A stretch of DNA of 64,000 nt from Cricetomys ansorgei (GCA_026225945.1 JAMJFZ010000165.1:1474001-1538000), one strand, 5' to 3'; counted from the first letter of the stretch, positions 25,116 through 36,510 are shown. The notes: generated by a model not told the origin, from the sequence alone. A program made the numbers and translations.

Positions 25116-25512
25116 GGAGTCAGATAACATACAGAAGGCCCTGTGGGAGTCTTAGTCTCTTGGCAGGCGAGGAAGCACCCCCTGGCTGTTAGGAATGGAC
25201 CTTTATTGAGGGCTGTACTAAGGGTTTAACACGAACTCCCCTGTGTAGCCCCATTGACCACAGAGGGTCAACACTGTGCTACCCTGTTTATCAGGTGAGG
25301 ACAAGAGACACAGAGAGGTTTAGGTAGCCAGGGCGAGGCTGTAGAATGAAGGAGAATTCCAATGATGGTTTGGATCCAGGCCTGTGTGACAGGGTGCCCT
25401 CATCTCTTGTCATTGCTGTTTGGCTGCAGGTGGTACCTAGCCTGAGCCCATCCTGTGACTATCTCCTGCAGCCCAGAGCAGTGCTGTGGGGAAGCCGTGA
25501 CCCTTGCCCAAG

Positions 25513-25626
25513 ATGGCAGAGGCTAAAGACCCCAGCCAGCTTCGACTGCTCAGCCTGGAGCTGCTGAAGCAACTCTGGGCCGGGCACGATGCCATGTGTC
25601 GGTCGGTGGCCAGAGCAACGTCAGAG
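25513..25626 (+). CDS. Miip: Miip exon 2 (start codon)
   Basis: ATG in the context caagATGg; codes [18 protein letters not shown] and [20 protein letters not shown]; donor gtgggt. Two acceptors lie upstream, after ggctgcag (25429) and after ctcctgcag (25471), so the 5' UTR part of this exon has two possible starts. Confidence 0.93.
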
Positions 25627-28600
25627 GTGGGTGGCTACCTTGGTAATGCCCAGGTGGCGAGGAAAGGACCGCCTGCTCCCTGTGACTATGCCCAAGTCTC
25701 CAGGGTCAACCTCATCCAATGGCCCTTTTTGTTGATGCAAAACTGAGGCCTTGTGGGGAAGGGACTGGCCTAGGGACCCCTCTCCCCTCAAAGCCCAGAG
25801 GGATGAAGACCTGCATGTCCAGAGCAGGCCAGGGTCACTGGGCACTGGCCAGGCTGCTGCCTAGGTAACCTGACCTGTTTCTTGCAGTCAAACCTGGACT
25901 ATAACAGCAGCGGCAATATGCCACTGTCCCAAGAGACATCTTCCACTTCCTCAGTGGCCTCCAGCTCACAGGACAAACGACACATGTGGGACCCAGTGGA
26001 CGGCCATCGAGGTGACATGTTTGATGTGTGCTGGGATGACAAGACCAGCTCCAAGGCGGACTCTCTCCCACCTGCCACATGCCAATACCCAGAGTCCCTC
26101 GATGGACCGCGGTCCCGCTCTGTACCCTCCCCAGCCACTGAAGGTCTGAGGGGGCCGAGGTCTTTGGCAGATCTGGGGCCTCACAAGACGCAGGTTCCAA
26201 GGTCTATCCTGTTGCAACCAAGCAAGCCATCTAAGGTAACTCAGGAGAGCTGGGCGATCATGGGGAACTTGTTTGAACCTCAGTTTCCCTGTCAGACAAA
26301 TTGTTCCTGGACAAACCTCCCTTGTGGGGGGGAGGGGCTGAAGCTTCTAGAACATGCAGCGAGGTGTGTCCAGTTATTGCTGTTAGTTCTTAGCGCTTTG
26401 GAAAGAAGGAGGCACACCCTTATTATACAGGTGGAAAGACTGAGCTTTGAAGCCCAGGCTCGTTCAAGGCCACGCTCAAAGTGGGGCCAAACATACCTTC
26501 TAGTTCCTGAGCCCCGCAGCTGGTGTCTAAGTCAGGACACAGTGCGTCTTGGGACCTCCTCTGGGCCAGGCCTGCTGATCCTAGCCTGTGGCCTCCATGT
26601 CTATTTCTTCAGTCCAAAGTGACCTTCTCCCAGGAGTCTGCAGTGCCTGAGAGCAGCAGCCACTTCCGGCCGTACCCAGGCAATGATTGGATTGCAGGTG
26701 AGGGGCGGGGTTGGAGAGCTTGGACATGAATGAGGGTGAGTGGGCCAGTAAGTCGGGGCTGCTCTATGTTTGAGTGTTTATTGAGGCCAGGCCCCTGCCC
26801 AAGCCTAATGGGAATGTCTCCACTCCACCGATGTTCTCCTGGCGTCTCAGGGGCCTCCTGTCCCGCCTCCTGCCTCTCCTGACTTGTTACTGTCAATTGA
26901 GTGTTAACGTGCATGCCGCAGAAATTTTGCCAGTTTTTAAAAATTTTTTTAACTATTTATTTACCTGTGTGTGATTGCCTGTTGCCTGTATGTATGTCTG
27001 TGCACCATGTGCGTGCCTGGTGCCTGTGGAGACCAGAAGAGGGCACCAGAGCCTGGAACTGGAGTTACAGATGGTTGTGAGCCACCCGTGGGTGTTAAGA
27101 ACGAAATCTCTGCAAGGGCCGCCATTGCTGTTAAACCCTGAGCCATCTCTCCAGCCCCTACCTTAAGTATCGTTTTTTTTCTTTTTTTTGAGAGAGGGAG
27201 AGAGAGATAGGGTCTCTCTGTACAGCCCTGGCTGTCTGGAACTCCCTATAGAGAACAGACTGGCCTCGACTCACAGAGCTCCTCCAGTCTCTGCCTCCTG
27301 AGCGCGAAGATGAAAGGCGTATGCCACCACACCCCACTTAAAAAAAATAATAAGACACACAAATAAATAAAAAGCGTAAATTTAAAAAGTATCTTACTCT
27401 CATGTCCATAACCGAGGCCCTGGTTCCTACCCGCTGCCTCCTGAGCGCCGCCCCTCTTCCTGTGTCTGTAAATGGCAGGCTCATGAATCTAGTATAGACC
27501 TCGCACCCGACCTTGATTCTGTCTCCCTTTTACATCTTCCCTGTCCTGACCCCTAGAACATTCTCTAGAGCTTCCCCAGCACATTTCTAGAACCCCACGA
27601 CCTCCCTCCAGCTGTCCCTGCTTCCCCTCACCTCTCAGCCCCAAGACCATATCCTGGAGAGACATGACCCAGCTGATCTGGGCACTCCCTGTCCCCAAGT
27701 CCTCTCCGACTCCCAGCTCACACCACCACCGCCCTCACCCCTCCCTCTGCTCTGTCCACACCCCCTCCTGACTGTTCCTCACATTTGCCAAGAACTTGCC
27801 TGTCCTGGGCCTTTCTCAGCTTCTTTCTTCACCTACTGGGGTGTCCTTTTTTTGATTGGCCTGCATGACTCCCTAGGGTCTCAACTCCGGTCACGCCCCT
27901 TCTCGGACCCTCTGCCACCTGGCTCTGGTCTACAGATTCCCAGCCAGAGTCACCATTCAGTATTGAATTGCAGAGTTCTCATTTTTAAAAAATTACTTAT
28001 TTAATATCATTTTATGTGCACTGGTGTGAGGGTGTTGGATGTCCTGAAACCAGAGTTACAGACAGTTGTGAGCTGCTGTGTGGGTGCTGGGAATTGAACC
28101 CAGGTCCTCTAGAAGAACACGCAGTGCCCTTGACCGCTGAGCCAGCTCTCCAGCCTGAGTCACAGAGTCCATTGGTGACTAATTCGTCTTTCATCCCTTT
28201 AAAATGTAGTCTCGTAAGAGTGGGTACCTTATCTATCTTCCAGCTCTTCCCACAGCTAATAAGAATATGAGCTAGGTGCATCACTATGAACTCTGCACTG
28301 GGAAGTGGAGGCCAGTCTGGGCTACATGAGACCTTGTGTCTAAAACAGCAGTAAGCAGGGCATGCAGGTGCATGCCTTCAATCCCAGCACTCAAAAGGCA
28401 GAGGCAGGCAGTCCAGTCTCTGTGAGTTCAATGCCAGCCCAGTCTACAGAATGAGTTCCAGGCCAGCCAGGGCTACATAATTACTATCTCTAAAATAAAA
28501 AGAGTGTGTGGCCCCCATTGAGGGCTCTGTGAGAGAGTGGTCTGTGCATGGCTGACCACAGCGGGGCCAGCCGGCGCTCAAAGCTGGCACTCAGGTGGGT

Positions 28601-31244
28601 GAAGTGTCCTAGGAACGAGGTGGGACCCCAGCCCGTCTAGCCTCAACTTACCCACTGGTACTTTGTCCACACCAGGGTCCATGGACAGTAGCTCCCCAGA
28701 CACCAGTGAATCCGAGACCTTCTTCTCTGAGCTGCAGAGGTTTCGAGAAACCAACAAAGAGGATTGTGTTTGCAGCTCCCTTGAGTAAGTGGGCTGTGTG
28801 TGCGTGTGTGTTAGGAGGGCGGCTGGGGGACTCCGTCACTCATCCTGCTCACCCTCTCTTGTCCCCCCCTCCCCCAGAGCTGTGTTACCAGGCCTGCAAG
28901 AGAGCAGTGGTGTAGAAGAGGACCACCAGTGTGAGTGTAAACCTCCACCTGTTCACTGGCCACCCACCCTCACTCTGAGCTAGAGCCTCGGGGCAGGAAG
29001 CGCGGCATCTGGGCAGGGTGGGACCCATCCTGGCCTGGTGCTTTGGCAGGCTAGGGTCCTGCCCTTTGTATCCACTCTTCTCCAGCGGCTTTCTAAGATG
29101 GCCAGGTGTGGCTCTCAGTGCTCCTGGGAGGACATTTTCCCCTGAACTTCGGTATGGACCCAAGACCCTGGGGTGGAAAACAACATGGCCCGGAGTGACT
29201 CCTCAATGGGTGCTGTGGCTTGTGTGACTAGGGACAGCCAGAGGCCCTGGCAGCAGATTCCCTGGCTTAGGGGGAACTGTGGTGTCTCATGGGCCTCACA
29301 GGTGTGTACTGTTATCGTATCAACCGGCGCCTGTTTCCAGTGCCAATGGATCCTGGTGCCCCCTGCCGTCTGTGTGGGATACCCCGCAACCAGCGGGGCC
29401 CTGAGACTCTGGCAGATCCCGCACAAGTCAGGTGAGTGTGAAGAGCGTTGGGATTCCTGGCGGCAGGGGATTTCGTGGAAGTTTATTTTTAGTTATTTAT
29501 AAAATAATTGTTTTATGCACTGTTGGGTGAGGGGCTATCCTAGGTCTAGGGCGTTTTGTATTGTCTGCAGGTGTTGGATTTCTGTGGGGGTGTTTGATTG
29601 CTTATGATCTGCATGTGGTATTAGTAGAACACCTGAGGAGTTCTACTAATAAAAACACCTGAGCTCAGACGCTACGGAGTCTGTTGCTGGCCAGGCTGGT
29701 GGTTCTCTCTGTGGAGGTCTGGAAGGGTTTGCAGTTACGCCTCCTTGTCTTCCTTGCTGAGCCACCCCAGCAGCAGCAATGTACCTGCTACAAGGGGGCA
29801 GTAGACAGCTGTAACAAGGGTGGGGTGCAGAACATGGCCCCTGCTGATTTTGATGCTGTATCCTCTTGCACAGGGTGAGTCTCCCCCTATCCATCCTGGA
29901 CCCCCCACACCAGTACCGAATCCACAGGCGGAAGAGCTTTGATGCTTCTGACACTCTGGCTCTGCCTCGGGTAAGCTGCCTGCCCTAAGAGGCTAGAGGC
30001 ACGTGTCTGTGGGACCAGGATCCTGAGCTAGCCTTGAGGAGAGGGAGACAAGCGTGCTCCAAGGCTCTTGAATGCTAGCAGGCCTCTGCCTTGACCTGGG
30101 CTGGTGAAAGCCTCAGTCTCTGTCCCCCACATGGTATCTAAAGTGGGTGTCTACCTGTGTCCTGCAGGGGGCCCTGCTGACGGGGCTCTTGGGTGCCGGG
30201 TGCATGGCTCTTAGGAGGGCTGTTCCCCAGAGCCCGCAGCAGCCACTGTCTTACCCCACCCCCACACAGGCCACAGAGGCGGAGCTGAGCTGGTGGGAGA
30301 GATGGATTTGAATTCAGACCTCTATGTTTCCATGGTGTGTCCCGTCTCCTAGTCAGGACGGGAGTCCTTGCCGCCCTGCTCATGCCTGGCGGAGGACAAA
30401 GTAGCTGCAGTTAGGGGGAGAGGAGAGAGGGAAGACCCTTTGGCTTTCCTATGAAGTGTGTATCTTGGGACCATCCTCAGTATTGGGGTCATGGGGCGGG
30501 GCGGTGGTTTAGTGAAGTCCCTCAACTTGGGTGTTCAGGACCAAGCACAGCATGGAAAGAGCTCTGTTCATATCTGCAGTCTTTCATCTATCTTGAGGCG
30601 GGTTGGGATGGCCAGGTCAACAGGGACTGAGATTGGGGTGACTTGGGGTAACCGGTGCTGCAGTAGACACCGTAGACATAGCTGCTGCATCAGAGAGGGG
30701 ATCGTGGCTGCGGGCGGGGGTGGGGGTGAGGGGGCAGCTTTCCACAGTCGTGGGTGGCAGATCCCTTTAACCCTTTGCTCTCCACAGCACTGTCTGCTGG
30801 GCTGGGACATCCTCCCTCCAAAGTCTGAGAAAAGCTCTGTCCCCAAGAGCCTGGACCTCCGGTCCTCTGTCCCCTGTGGAGCCCAGCGCCAGTGTCTATC
30901 AGCCACCAGCCCATCGGGCCTGGTAGGGTCCAGGGTGCGTCCCAACTTGGGGTGGGGGGTGTGCAGGTGGGACAGACCCCATCAAGATGGGGAGCCCAGG
31001 CCCTGATGAGGTGTCCCTCCAACCTCGGCACTCCTTGCCTCCGAGGTGCAGGAGGAGCCGAGGCTGGCACGGGGCCCCACCTGTCCCCTAGTGACCCCCA
31101 AACATTTTCCCATTCATCTGTATACAAATAGCTCCCTAACCCCTGCCCCCCCGCCCCGAATTCACCTTCCAGGCCTTCCCAGCACGGGTCTCACCGCCGA
31201 TCTGGTCGGAGCCTCAGGGTCCCCAGCTCCGTCCCTCTCACTAG
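25513..31244 (+). CDS. Miip: Migration and invasion inhibitory protein (spliced, 9 coding exons)
   Basis: MIIP (IIp45) is a vertebrate protein reported to bind IGFBP2, HDAC6 and CDC20, damping cell migration and mitotic progression. Exons at 25513-25626, 25888-26235, 26613-26697, 28676-28784, 28878-28930, 29302-29431, 29874-29970, 30788-30922 (or 30934) and 31173-31244 splice in consistent phase to 380 or 384 residues; human has 388. Visible features are an amphipathic N-terminus ([13 protein letters not shown]), a serine-rich middle, [18 protein letters not shown], a C-x2-C-x17-C-x2-C cysteine pattern at 237-261, and [15 protein letters not shown] near the end. The C-terminus [13 protein letters not shown] aligns with human PPTPTWSVPQVPR. 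There is no signal peptide or membrane segment. The start at 25513 gives [14 protein letters not shown], matching human MVEAEELAQLRLLN. Confidence 0.96.
25888..26235 (+). CDS. Miip: Miip exon 3
   Basis: 116 codons in phase 0: [16 protein letters not shown] through [14 protein letters not shown] and [19 protein letters not shown], ending PSK before donor gtaact. Serine- and proline-rich, with no fold I can name. Confidence 0.94.
26613..26697 (+). CDS. Miip: Miip exon 4
   Basis: [18 protein letters not shown] and [10 protein letters not shown] plus one base of Gly, matching human RVTFSEESAVP and RPYLGYDWIAG. Acceptor ttcttcag, donor gtgagg. Confidence 0.95.
26935..27340 (-). mobile_element. 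Reverse B2 (26935-27160) and reverse B1 (27175-27340)
   Basis: B2 in reverse with gagccatctctccagcccct at its head, then a reverse B1 preceded by a T-run (gagagatagggtctctctgt). They lie in Miip intron 4. Confidence 0.85.
27341..27984. other. Miip: Miip intron 4, unique part
   Basis: Pyrimidine-rich sequence without a coding match; a long CT-rich stretch spans about 27500-27830. Nothing else recognised. Confidence 0.6.
27985..28500. mobile_element. Reverse B2 (27985-28160) and forward B1 (28350-28500)
   Basis: The B2 shows agccagctctccagcctgag at its head end; the B1 runs from cagggcatgcaggtgcatgc to ctaaaataaaaag. Confidence 0.85.
28676..28784 (+). CDS. Miip: Miip exon 5
   Basis: Completes Gly, then [18 protein letters not shown] and [17 protein letters not shown] plus two bases of Glu; matches human SLDTSSSI and FRETNKEECICS. 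Acceptor accag, donor gtaagt. Confidence 0.95.
28878..28930 (+). CDS. Miip: Miip exon 6
   Basis: A 53-base exon: [17 protein letters not shown] and the first base of Cys237. Acceptor cccccag after a C-run, donor gtgagt. Human has LPGLRESSGSGVEEDHE; two residues fewer here. Confidence 0.94.
29302..29431 (+). CDS. Miip: Miip exon 7 (cysteine pairs)
   Basis: Completes C237, then [18 protein letters not shown] and [18 protein letters not shown]. With exon 6 this gives C237-x2-C240-x17-C258-x2-C261, spacing like a small zinc-binding knuckle pair. Donor gtgagt. Confidence 0.95.
29874..29970 (+). CDS. Miip: Miip exon 8
   Basis: Completes Arg, then [18 protein letters not shown] and [14 protein letters not shown]. 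Almost identical to human in the [15 protein letters not shown] block, the most conserved part of the protein seen here. Confidence 0.95.
30788..30922 (+). CDS. Miip: Miip exon 9 (alternative donor at 30935)
   Basis: [18 protein letters not shown] and [17 protein letters not shown] match human [17 protein letters not shown]. Two phase-0 donors are available: ctg|gtaggg after 30922 and agg|gtgcgt after 30934. The second adds Val-Gly-Ser-Arg. The sequence alone does not decide. Confidence 0.88.
31173..31244 (+). CDS. Miip: Miip exon 10, coding end
   Basis: Acceptor ttcaccttccag, then [18 protein letters not shown] and LRPSH, then TAG at 31242-31244. It aligns with the end of human MIIP but is a few residues shorter. 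Confidence 0.9.
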   Translation, partial: AFPARVSPPIWSEPQGPQLRPSH

Positions 31245-31505
31245 AAGCCCCGTGGACCGAATATCCAGCAAAGGACAGTGTTCTACCAGTGCCATAGGCC
31301 TCCCCCGAGGAGGTAGCCCCTGAGAGATGGAGGCTGACACTTGATGAGATAGAAGTGGCTGTGCTCTCTCTCTGGGGTTGGACAGGTGGGAGGGTCCAGC
31401 CTGGGGCTCATCTGTCTCCTAGGTGGGGAAAGTAGAACTCCCGGGTGGAGGGGCAGAGCTGCGAGCAGTATGTAAATAATAAACTCAGGGCCCTACACTT
31501 CGTGT
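31245..31505 (+). other. Miip: Miip 3' UTR
   Basis: Short unique 3' UTR ending shortly after AATAAA at 31478-31483. The cleavage point near 31500 is inferred. Confidence 0.85.
31478..31483 (+). terminator. Miip: Miip polyadenylation signal
   Basis: AATAAA within taaataataaactc, followed by a TG-containing segment (ttcgtgttctgag). Confidence 0.85.
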
Positions 31506-31639
31506 TCTGAGTAAGCCTTTCTTTCCTGCTGGTCCCCTTGATGTCCAGGTGTCCTGGCCTCAAACTGGCCTCACTTTGCTCAAGGGAGACACTGGCTACC
31601 TGGAGGTGTGCACCCATTACTGGGAGTGTGACTTCTTTG

Positions 31640-32070
31640 TACATTTTTTTTTTCTTTCTGGTAGGGTTTCACATAGCACAGGCTGGCCTGGAACTCACAA
31701 TGTAGCCAAGGATGACCTTGAACTTCTCTGATCCTCCTGCCTCCGCCTCCTGGGTATTGGGATTACAGGCATATGCCTCTGAGCCCTGCTTGGAATTCTA
31801 GCCTTTCCTGTAGCTCTCAGATCTAGATAGATGGCTGTCTACCAGACAGATGGGGGGGTGTGGGTCCCTAAAGCAGGCTGGAACCAAGGTCAGTGTTACA
31901 GTGTCTCGGGCCTGGGTTAAGAATGGTTAAAAATCTTTGCTATGTAAGTTTGAGGATCTGAGTTCAAATCCCAAGGACCCACATAAGACCACACACATGG
32001 TGAGTGTCTGTAATCCCACGGGGAGATGAGAGGTAGAGATACAGGCATCCTTAAGGCTCGTGGGCCAGTT
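31640..32070. mobile_element. Reverse B1 (31640-31790) and forward B2/B4 remnant (31910-32070)
   Basis: The B1 follows a T-run (ggtagggtttcacatagcac). The remnant keeps gatctgagttcaaatcccaa and a B1-like end, gtgtctgtaatcccacgggg. Confidence 0.7.
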
Positions 32071-32589
32071 AGCGTGGCATATACATTGGCAAAACAACAG
32101 AAACACCTACCTCAAGGTGGAGGGTGTTGACCAACACCCAATGTGGTCTTCTGAATCCCATTTGGGCCCCATGGCATGTATACACCTGCATTCACACGCA
32201 GCTGCCGCAGCAAGGGCCTCCCCGGAAAATGTGTCTTCTGCTGAGTGAGCGAGGTCGCCCCTTGATCTCAATGGAAAGGTTCTCTTTAGCTCCATGGCTT
32301 CTTCATGCCCATTTCTGGGCCCAGTTCTAGAAACTGGGTGACCCACAACCCTACGAAGGATAAATTGGGAAGCCAAGGACCAAGTAGCCCATCGGGAACA
32401 CACTGGGCAGGTGTTAGGTAGTAGGATCCCGTGCCCCCACCCCACCCCACCCCCTCGCCCCGTGTGCTCTAGGTCGCATGATGTTAAATTTGAGTTTTGG
32501 GGATGAGAGATGGCTCCGTAGTCAAGAGCACACGGTGGTGGTTTAGTTCTCTTATAGTTCTCTTAGTTTCTGGTGTGTAAACGCTTGGT

Positions 32590-32850
32590 CTGTAATCGAT
32601 GGTGCCGTCCGGATAGGCTCTGGAGGTGCGGCCTCGTTGGAGGAACTATGTCACCGAAGGGGTCTTTGGGAGTTTAAGGACTCACTATTCTGAGTGCGTT
32701 CTCTGTGTCCTGTTTCCAGTCGCCATGCTGTCCCCAGCAGCATGGACTCTAACCTTCAGGAGCCATAAGCCCCAAACCCTTCCCTCTGCGAGTTGCCTCG
32801 GTCATGGTGTTTTACCATCGCAATGGAAAGGTAACTAAGACACCCCTGCA
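32590..32850 (+). mobile_element. LTR-like fragment of a rodent MaLR-type repeat
   Basis: Contains ggcctcgttggaggaactat, ccataagccccaaacccttc and the end ggaaaggtaactaagacac. These resemble a common rodent MaLR-type LTR as I remember it. Boundaries and subfamily are uncertain. Confidence 0.45.
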
Positions 32851-32999
32851 GCAGAGGACTGGCACTGGATCACGCATATTGGGTGGTACAGTGAAGAATC
32901 TCACCCACGCAGCAGCTTCCCTTGCCCGGTGGAGCAGCCATAGCCGCCCGCCCGCCTGCCCGCGGCTGGCAGTCTCCAGGCAGAACGCAGCATGGGGAC

Positions 33000-33290
33000 G
33001 CGGCGTGGGCCGAGGTCCTTCGGCGCCTATCCATCTGTCTCTGGTCGGAACTCTATAAGTCGGCAAGTACAGGGATTCGGGAGAACAGGCTGTCGGTGGG
33101 GTGATCTGTCTTTAATGCAAGGGTTAGGGTACATTTGTAGGGTGGGTGGGGGCAGGTCCTTTGTCCCAAGAATGGGACCCATTGGTTAAGACAAGGATAC
33201 CCTCGTAGCCTCATCTGCATGTGAGGCTCAGGACTCTCTGCCTCCGGCTACAGCGCCAATACGCCACAACCAAGCCTCATTCCTTTGCTT
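33000..33290 (-). mobile_element. Possible ERVK-type LTR remnant
   Basis: On the minus strand a CCAAT motif (aaccaatggg) precedes a TA-rich segment and an ATTAAA signal (tctttaat on plus, 33108-33115). The 5' part is CpG rich. It has the layout of a small LTR, but ends and family are not clear. Confidence 0.3.
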
Positions 33291-33654
33291 CTGAGAATCA
33301 GACAGTATTTAACATAGCTGAGTACTGGCCGGGGCTGATGCAAGGAGCAGCCGAGCTCCTACGGCTCTCAGGATGAGAAATCCGGGGTTCCGGGCCAGCT
33401 TCGAGTCACTCTTAGCTTTAGGACAGTCCCACAGGGTGGCACTGAATGCCTATCACTCAGCTGCAGGGGATCCAACACCCCTGTCTTTCATGCCCCGTGT
33501 GTTAGTCAGGGTAAGTCCCGTGACGCTGCAGTAACACGTTAATGCCCCAAATATATGGTTTACTGTAAAGGCTTATTTTATTCATATTTGTTTACCTATT
33601 TATTTTGTATACAGTGTTGTACCTTTTACTTGAGAAACAATTTCTCCTCACTTG

Positions 33655-33865
33655 GGGCTGGAGAGATGGCTTGGTGGTTAAGAGCGCTTGCTGCTTTCTC
33701 AGAGGACCTTCCCAGCACCTACACGGTGGCTACAACCACTCATACTTCTGGGGAATCCAGTGCTCTCTTCTGGCTTCTGCAGGCACCTGGCTGGCACTCA
33801 GTTCACAGACACACACACACAGAGGCAAAACACTTATACACGAGATAAAAATAAAGTTTTTTTTT
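33655..33865 (+). mobile_element. B2 SINE
   Basis: Well preserved: ggggctggagagatggcttg head, (CA)n, then aaaataaag and a T-run. Confidence 0.92.
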
Positions 33866-33984
33866 TTTTTTTCACATAGCACATCTTCTGATTATTAACT
33901 TCCGCAATAGAAAAATAAATGATTACGTTTGCGGGCAGAGTATTTGGGACGGGCGAAACACACCGAGGAACCATCCGTTGAACG

Positions 33985-34380
33985 TCTGACAATCTGTCTG
34001 TGTCTGTGACTGTGTGCAAGAGTGGAGGTCAAAGGCAACTCCGGTGGTCAGTCCCGGGATCAGATTCAGGTCATCAGGCTTGCTCAAGCCGCCTTGCCAG
34101 CACGAGGATTCTTGCTCAAGTTCCCTCACTTCATCTGGGGAAACCCTGTGCCCATTACACCACCCTTCCCACTGTCTGTCTCCGAACCTAACTGGTCTAG
34201 GAACTTCACAGAACAGGAATCAAGCAGCATCTACTCTTCACTGACTTGTGTGGCTGTTGCTCATCTTGTCTAACCGTTCCTTTCTTTTTTTGATGAAACC
34301 AACATTGGCCTTGCAGTCCTGATCCTCCTGCCTCAACCTCTCCAGCCCCGGGGTTGCAGGTGTGTGCCACTCCCCAAGCT
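33985..34380 (-). mobile_element. B3-type and B1-type SINE remnants
   Basis: The left piece carries agtggaggtcaaaggcaact and catcaggcttgctcaagccg (B3-like). The right piece (about 34285-34375) has ccttgcagtcctgatcctcc and gttgcaggtgtgtgccactc (B1-like). Confidence 0.55.
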
Positions 34381-36264
34381 TTCTTCTGTTCCCCCTCTCC
34401 TGCCCCCGCCCTGCCCTGCCCCTTCTGAGTGTGTGTGTAGCATGAAATATGAGATTATTTCCCTCTTCTAAGACAAGTGTTCTGTGATGCTCTGTGTGTC
34501 CTGGGAATTCACATCTTGGAGATCCTCCTCAGCCTGGCTCTTGGCTTGCTCTGAGCATTTCAGCCCAAATAGGGGGAGCAGGGTATGGCTTCAGAAACAC
34601 CCCCCTCCCAACGTTTTGACCTTGGGTATGTCGCGTGACCTCCTGAGCTAGCTTTCATCGCCTATACAAGTATGACGATGCCGACGAGAGGTGAAGGGGT
34701 CAATGGAGTCTCCGTCTCGACTCACAGCAGGGCCACCACCTGACCAGTTGGTTCATCTCACCTGTCAGTGGTCACAGGCACCCAAGGGTGCTGCAGACTT
34801 TTTACCCCATGTAGTGTCTAGATGGTTTTATCCTCATAATCTCCTGACTGGGACCTGGAACCTGATGCTCCATCCAAGCATCAAGAAGGAGGACCTGACC
34901 ATGTAACACCAGCCCACGGAAGAGTCAAGGGTACGATCAAGGTAGGGACGGCTTCTACTGGATTCCTGTGAAAGCTCTGCAGTCACACGGAAGGTTGTAA
35001 GGTGGACCATTGTAAGTAAGGGATGTGTGCGCCAGGGAAGACGTTAAGGCTCTCCTCAGCTCTTCCTGACTTCTGCTCCAGGCTGTCCTAACTCAGAGAT
35101 CATCCCGAAAAGGATAAGGCGTTGAATTCACTCGTGTTCAACCTTTCTCCAGGCTTTTTGCCTTTGCCTGTCTGAGAACACAGGGGACTCATTCTCTTAC
35201 CATTTTTTGGATTCAAAGCTCCATCCACAGAGAAGAAGAAGTGCTGTGAGTTGTAGTGGAATGTTTGAACTTATTCTCAAATGTAAAGATGTGCACACTC
35301 CTGTGCAGTAATATGAGCCTTAAACAGCTGCCATATCTGGCAGCTAGAGCTGCTGCCAGAAGGTCACCTTCCTTAGCTGTTAAAACCAGCTTTCTGGGTG
35401 TGGATAGGCTGCAGCTTTCTTGAATGCAGGAAGAATGTTAGCTTGGTATACCAGTGATTGTCTATTTAGTACCTTTGGATGGAACAAATTCATGTTCAAA
35501 TTTGCCTTGCCCACCGAGATCTTGGTATTGAAGGCATTTGGTTGCATTGTTGCTAACGGAGGAACTTGTATGGTCTGCTCCCTCAGCCTAAGCACCAGAC
35601 AGGTAATACCTTGCCTGGGGTTTTGGCTTTGCCAGTAACAAGGTGTCAAATTAGCCAGCTAAAGTTGGAGGTTGTTGTACTGTGAAAGTTCTAGTCATTA
35701 AGCAATCAAGACCTTTGTATCGGTGGATGGTGCGTTTCCTCAATAAATTACCTGGAGGTCACCTGCTCTGGGTCAGTCCATCAGAGAGGGGACCCTTTGC
35801 CTAGGCCATTCTGGCTTGCATCTCAGAGAGTTGTCCCTGTTCTTTATTGAACCGTTGGAGTTAATATTTCCATCTACAGTAGGTGACTAGGGCTTTTCCT
35901 GTGGCCAGCACCTGAGGGCTGAGGGTAGCTGCCTAGCAAGCCTGAGGTAGCACAGGAAAGGGGAAATCCAGACCATGTGGCCGGGGAGAGTGGCCTGAGG
36001 TTGGGTCCACAGCAGCCGGGTTCCTACCTCCTACAAGGAGCGGGGGTGGGGGTGGGGGGGTTGGGTGGAAATAGAGCCGCCCCGGGGCAGGAGGAAGGCT
36101 ATTCTTTGGGTATCTAAGCATTGAAGCAAACAGCCCCAAGAAACTGGAATTGTCCAGGGAATCTCAACCTGGGAGAAGGAAAAGGCTGCCCTTCCTGGGA
36201 GCAGAAAGAGAGATCGCAGTGTTAGACAACCTTGCTGGAGAGGCTGATTGTGGAAGTGTGGGCC
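34381..36264. other. Intergenic, mostly unassigned
   Basis: No gene recognised. The 35250-35760 stretch is AT-richer, starts with a short frame MSLKQLPYLAARAAARRSP that soon breaks, and ends in caataaattacctgg. It could be an old processed pseudogene, but I cannot name a parent. Confidence 0.5.
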
Positions 36265-36269
36265 AGTTT

Positions 36270-36400
36270 ACCCAGGCAGTGGTGGAACTCACCTTTAATC
36301 CCAGCACTGGGAGGCAGAGGCAGGTGGATCACTGCTATTGAGTCCAGCCTGGTCTACAGAGCGAGTCTACAGCCAGGACTACACATGGAAAGCTTGTCTG
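36270..36400 (+). mobile_element. B1 SINE with purine tail
   Basis: cccaggcagtggtggaactc through ctacacatggaaagcttg; its tail has expanded into the adjoining GA tract. Confidence 0.8.
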
Positions 36401-36510
36401 AAAGAAAAAGAAAGAAAGAAAGGAAGGAAGGAAGGAAAAGAAAGGGAAAGAGGAAGAGAGGAAGGAAGAGAAAGAGAAAGAGAATAAATGAAGGAAAAAG
36501 GAAAAAAGTA
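36400..36510 (+). repeat. Polypurine (GAAA/GAAGG) tract
   Basis: About 110 bases of nearly pure A/G on the plus strand, built of aaag and aagg units, growing out of the B1 tail. The open frames across it are low-complexity artefacts. Confidence 0.9.
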
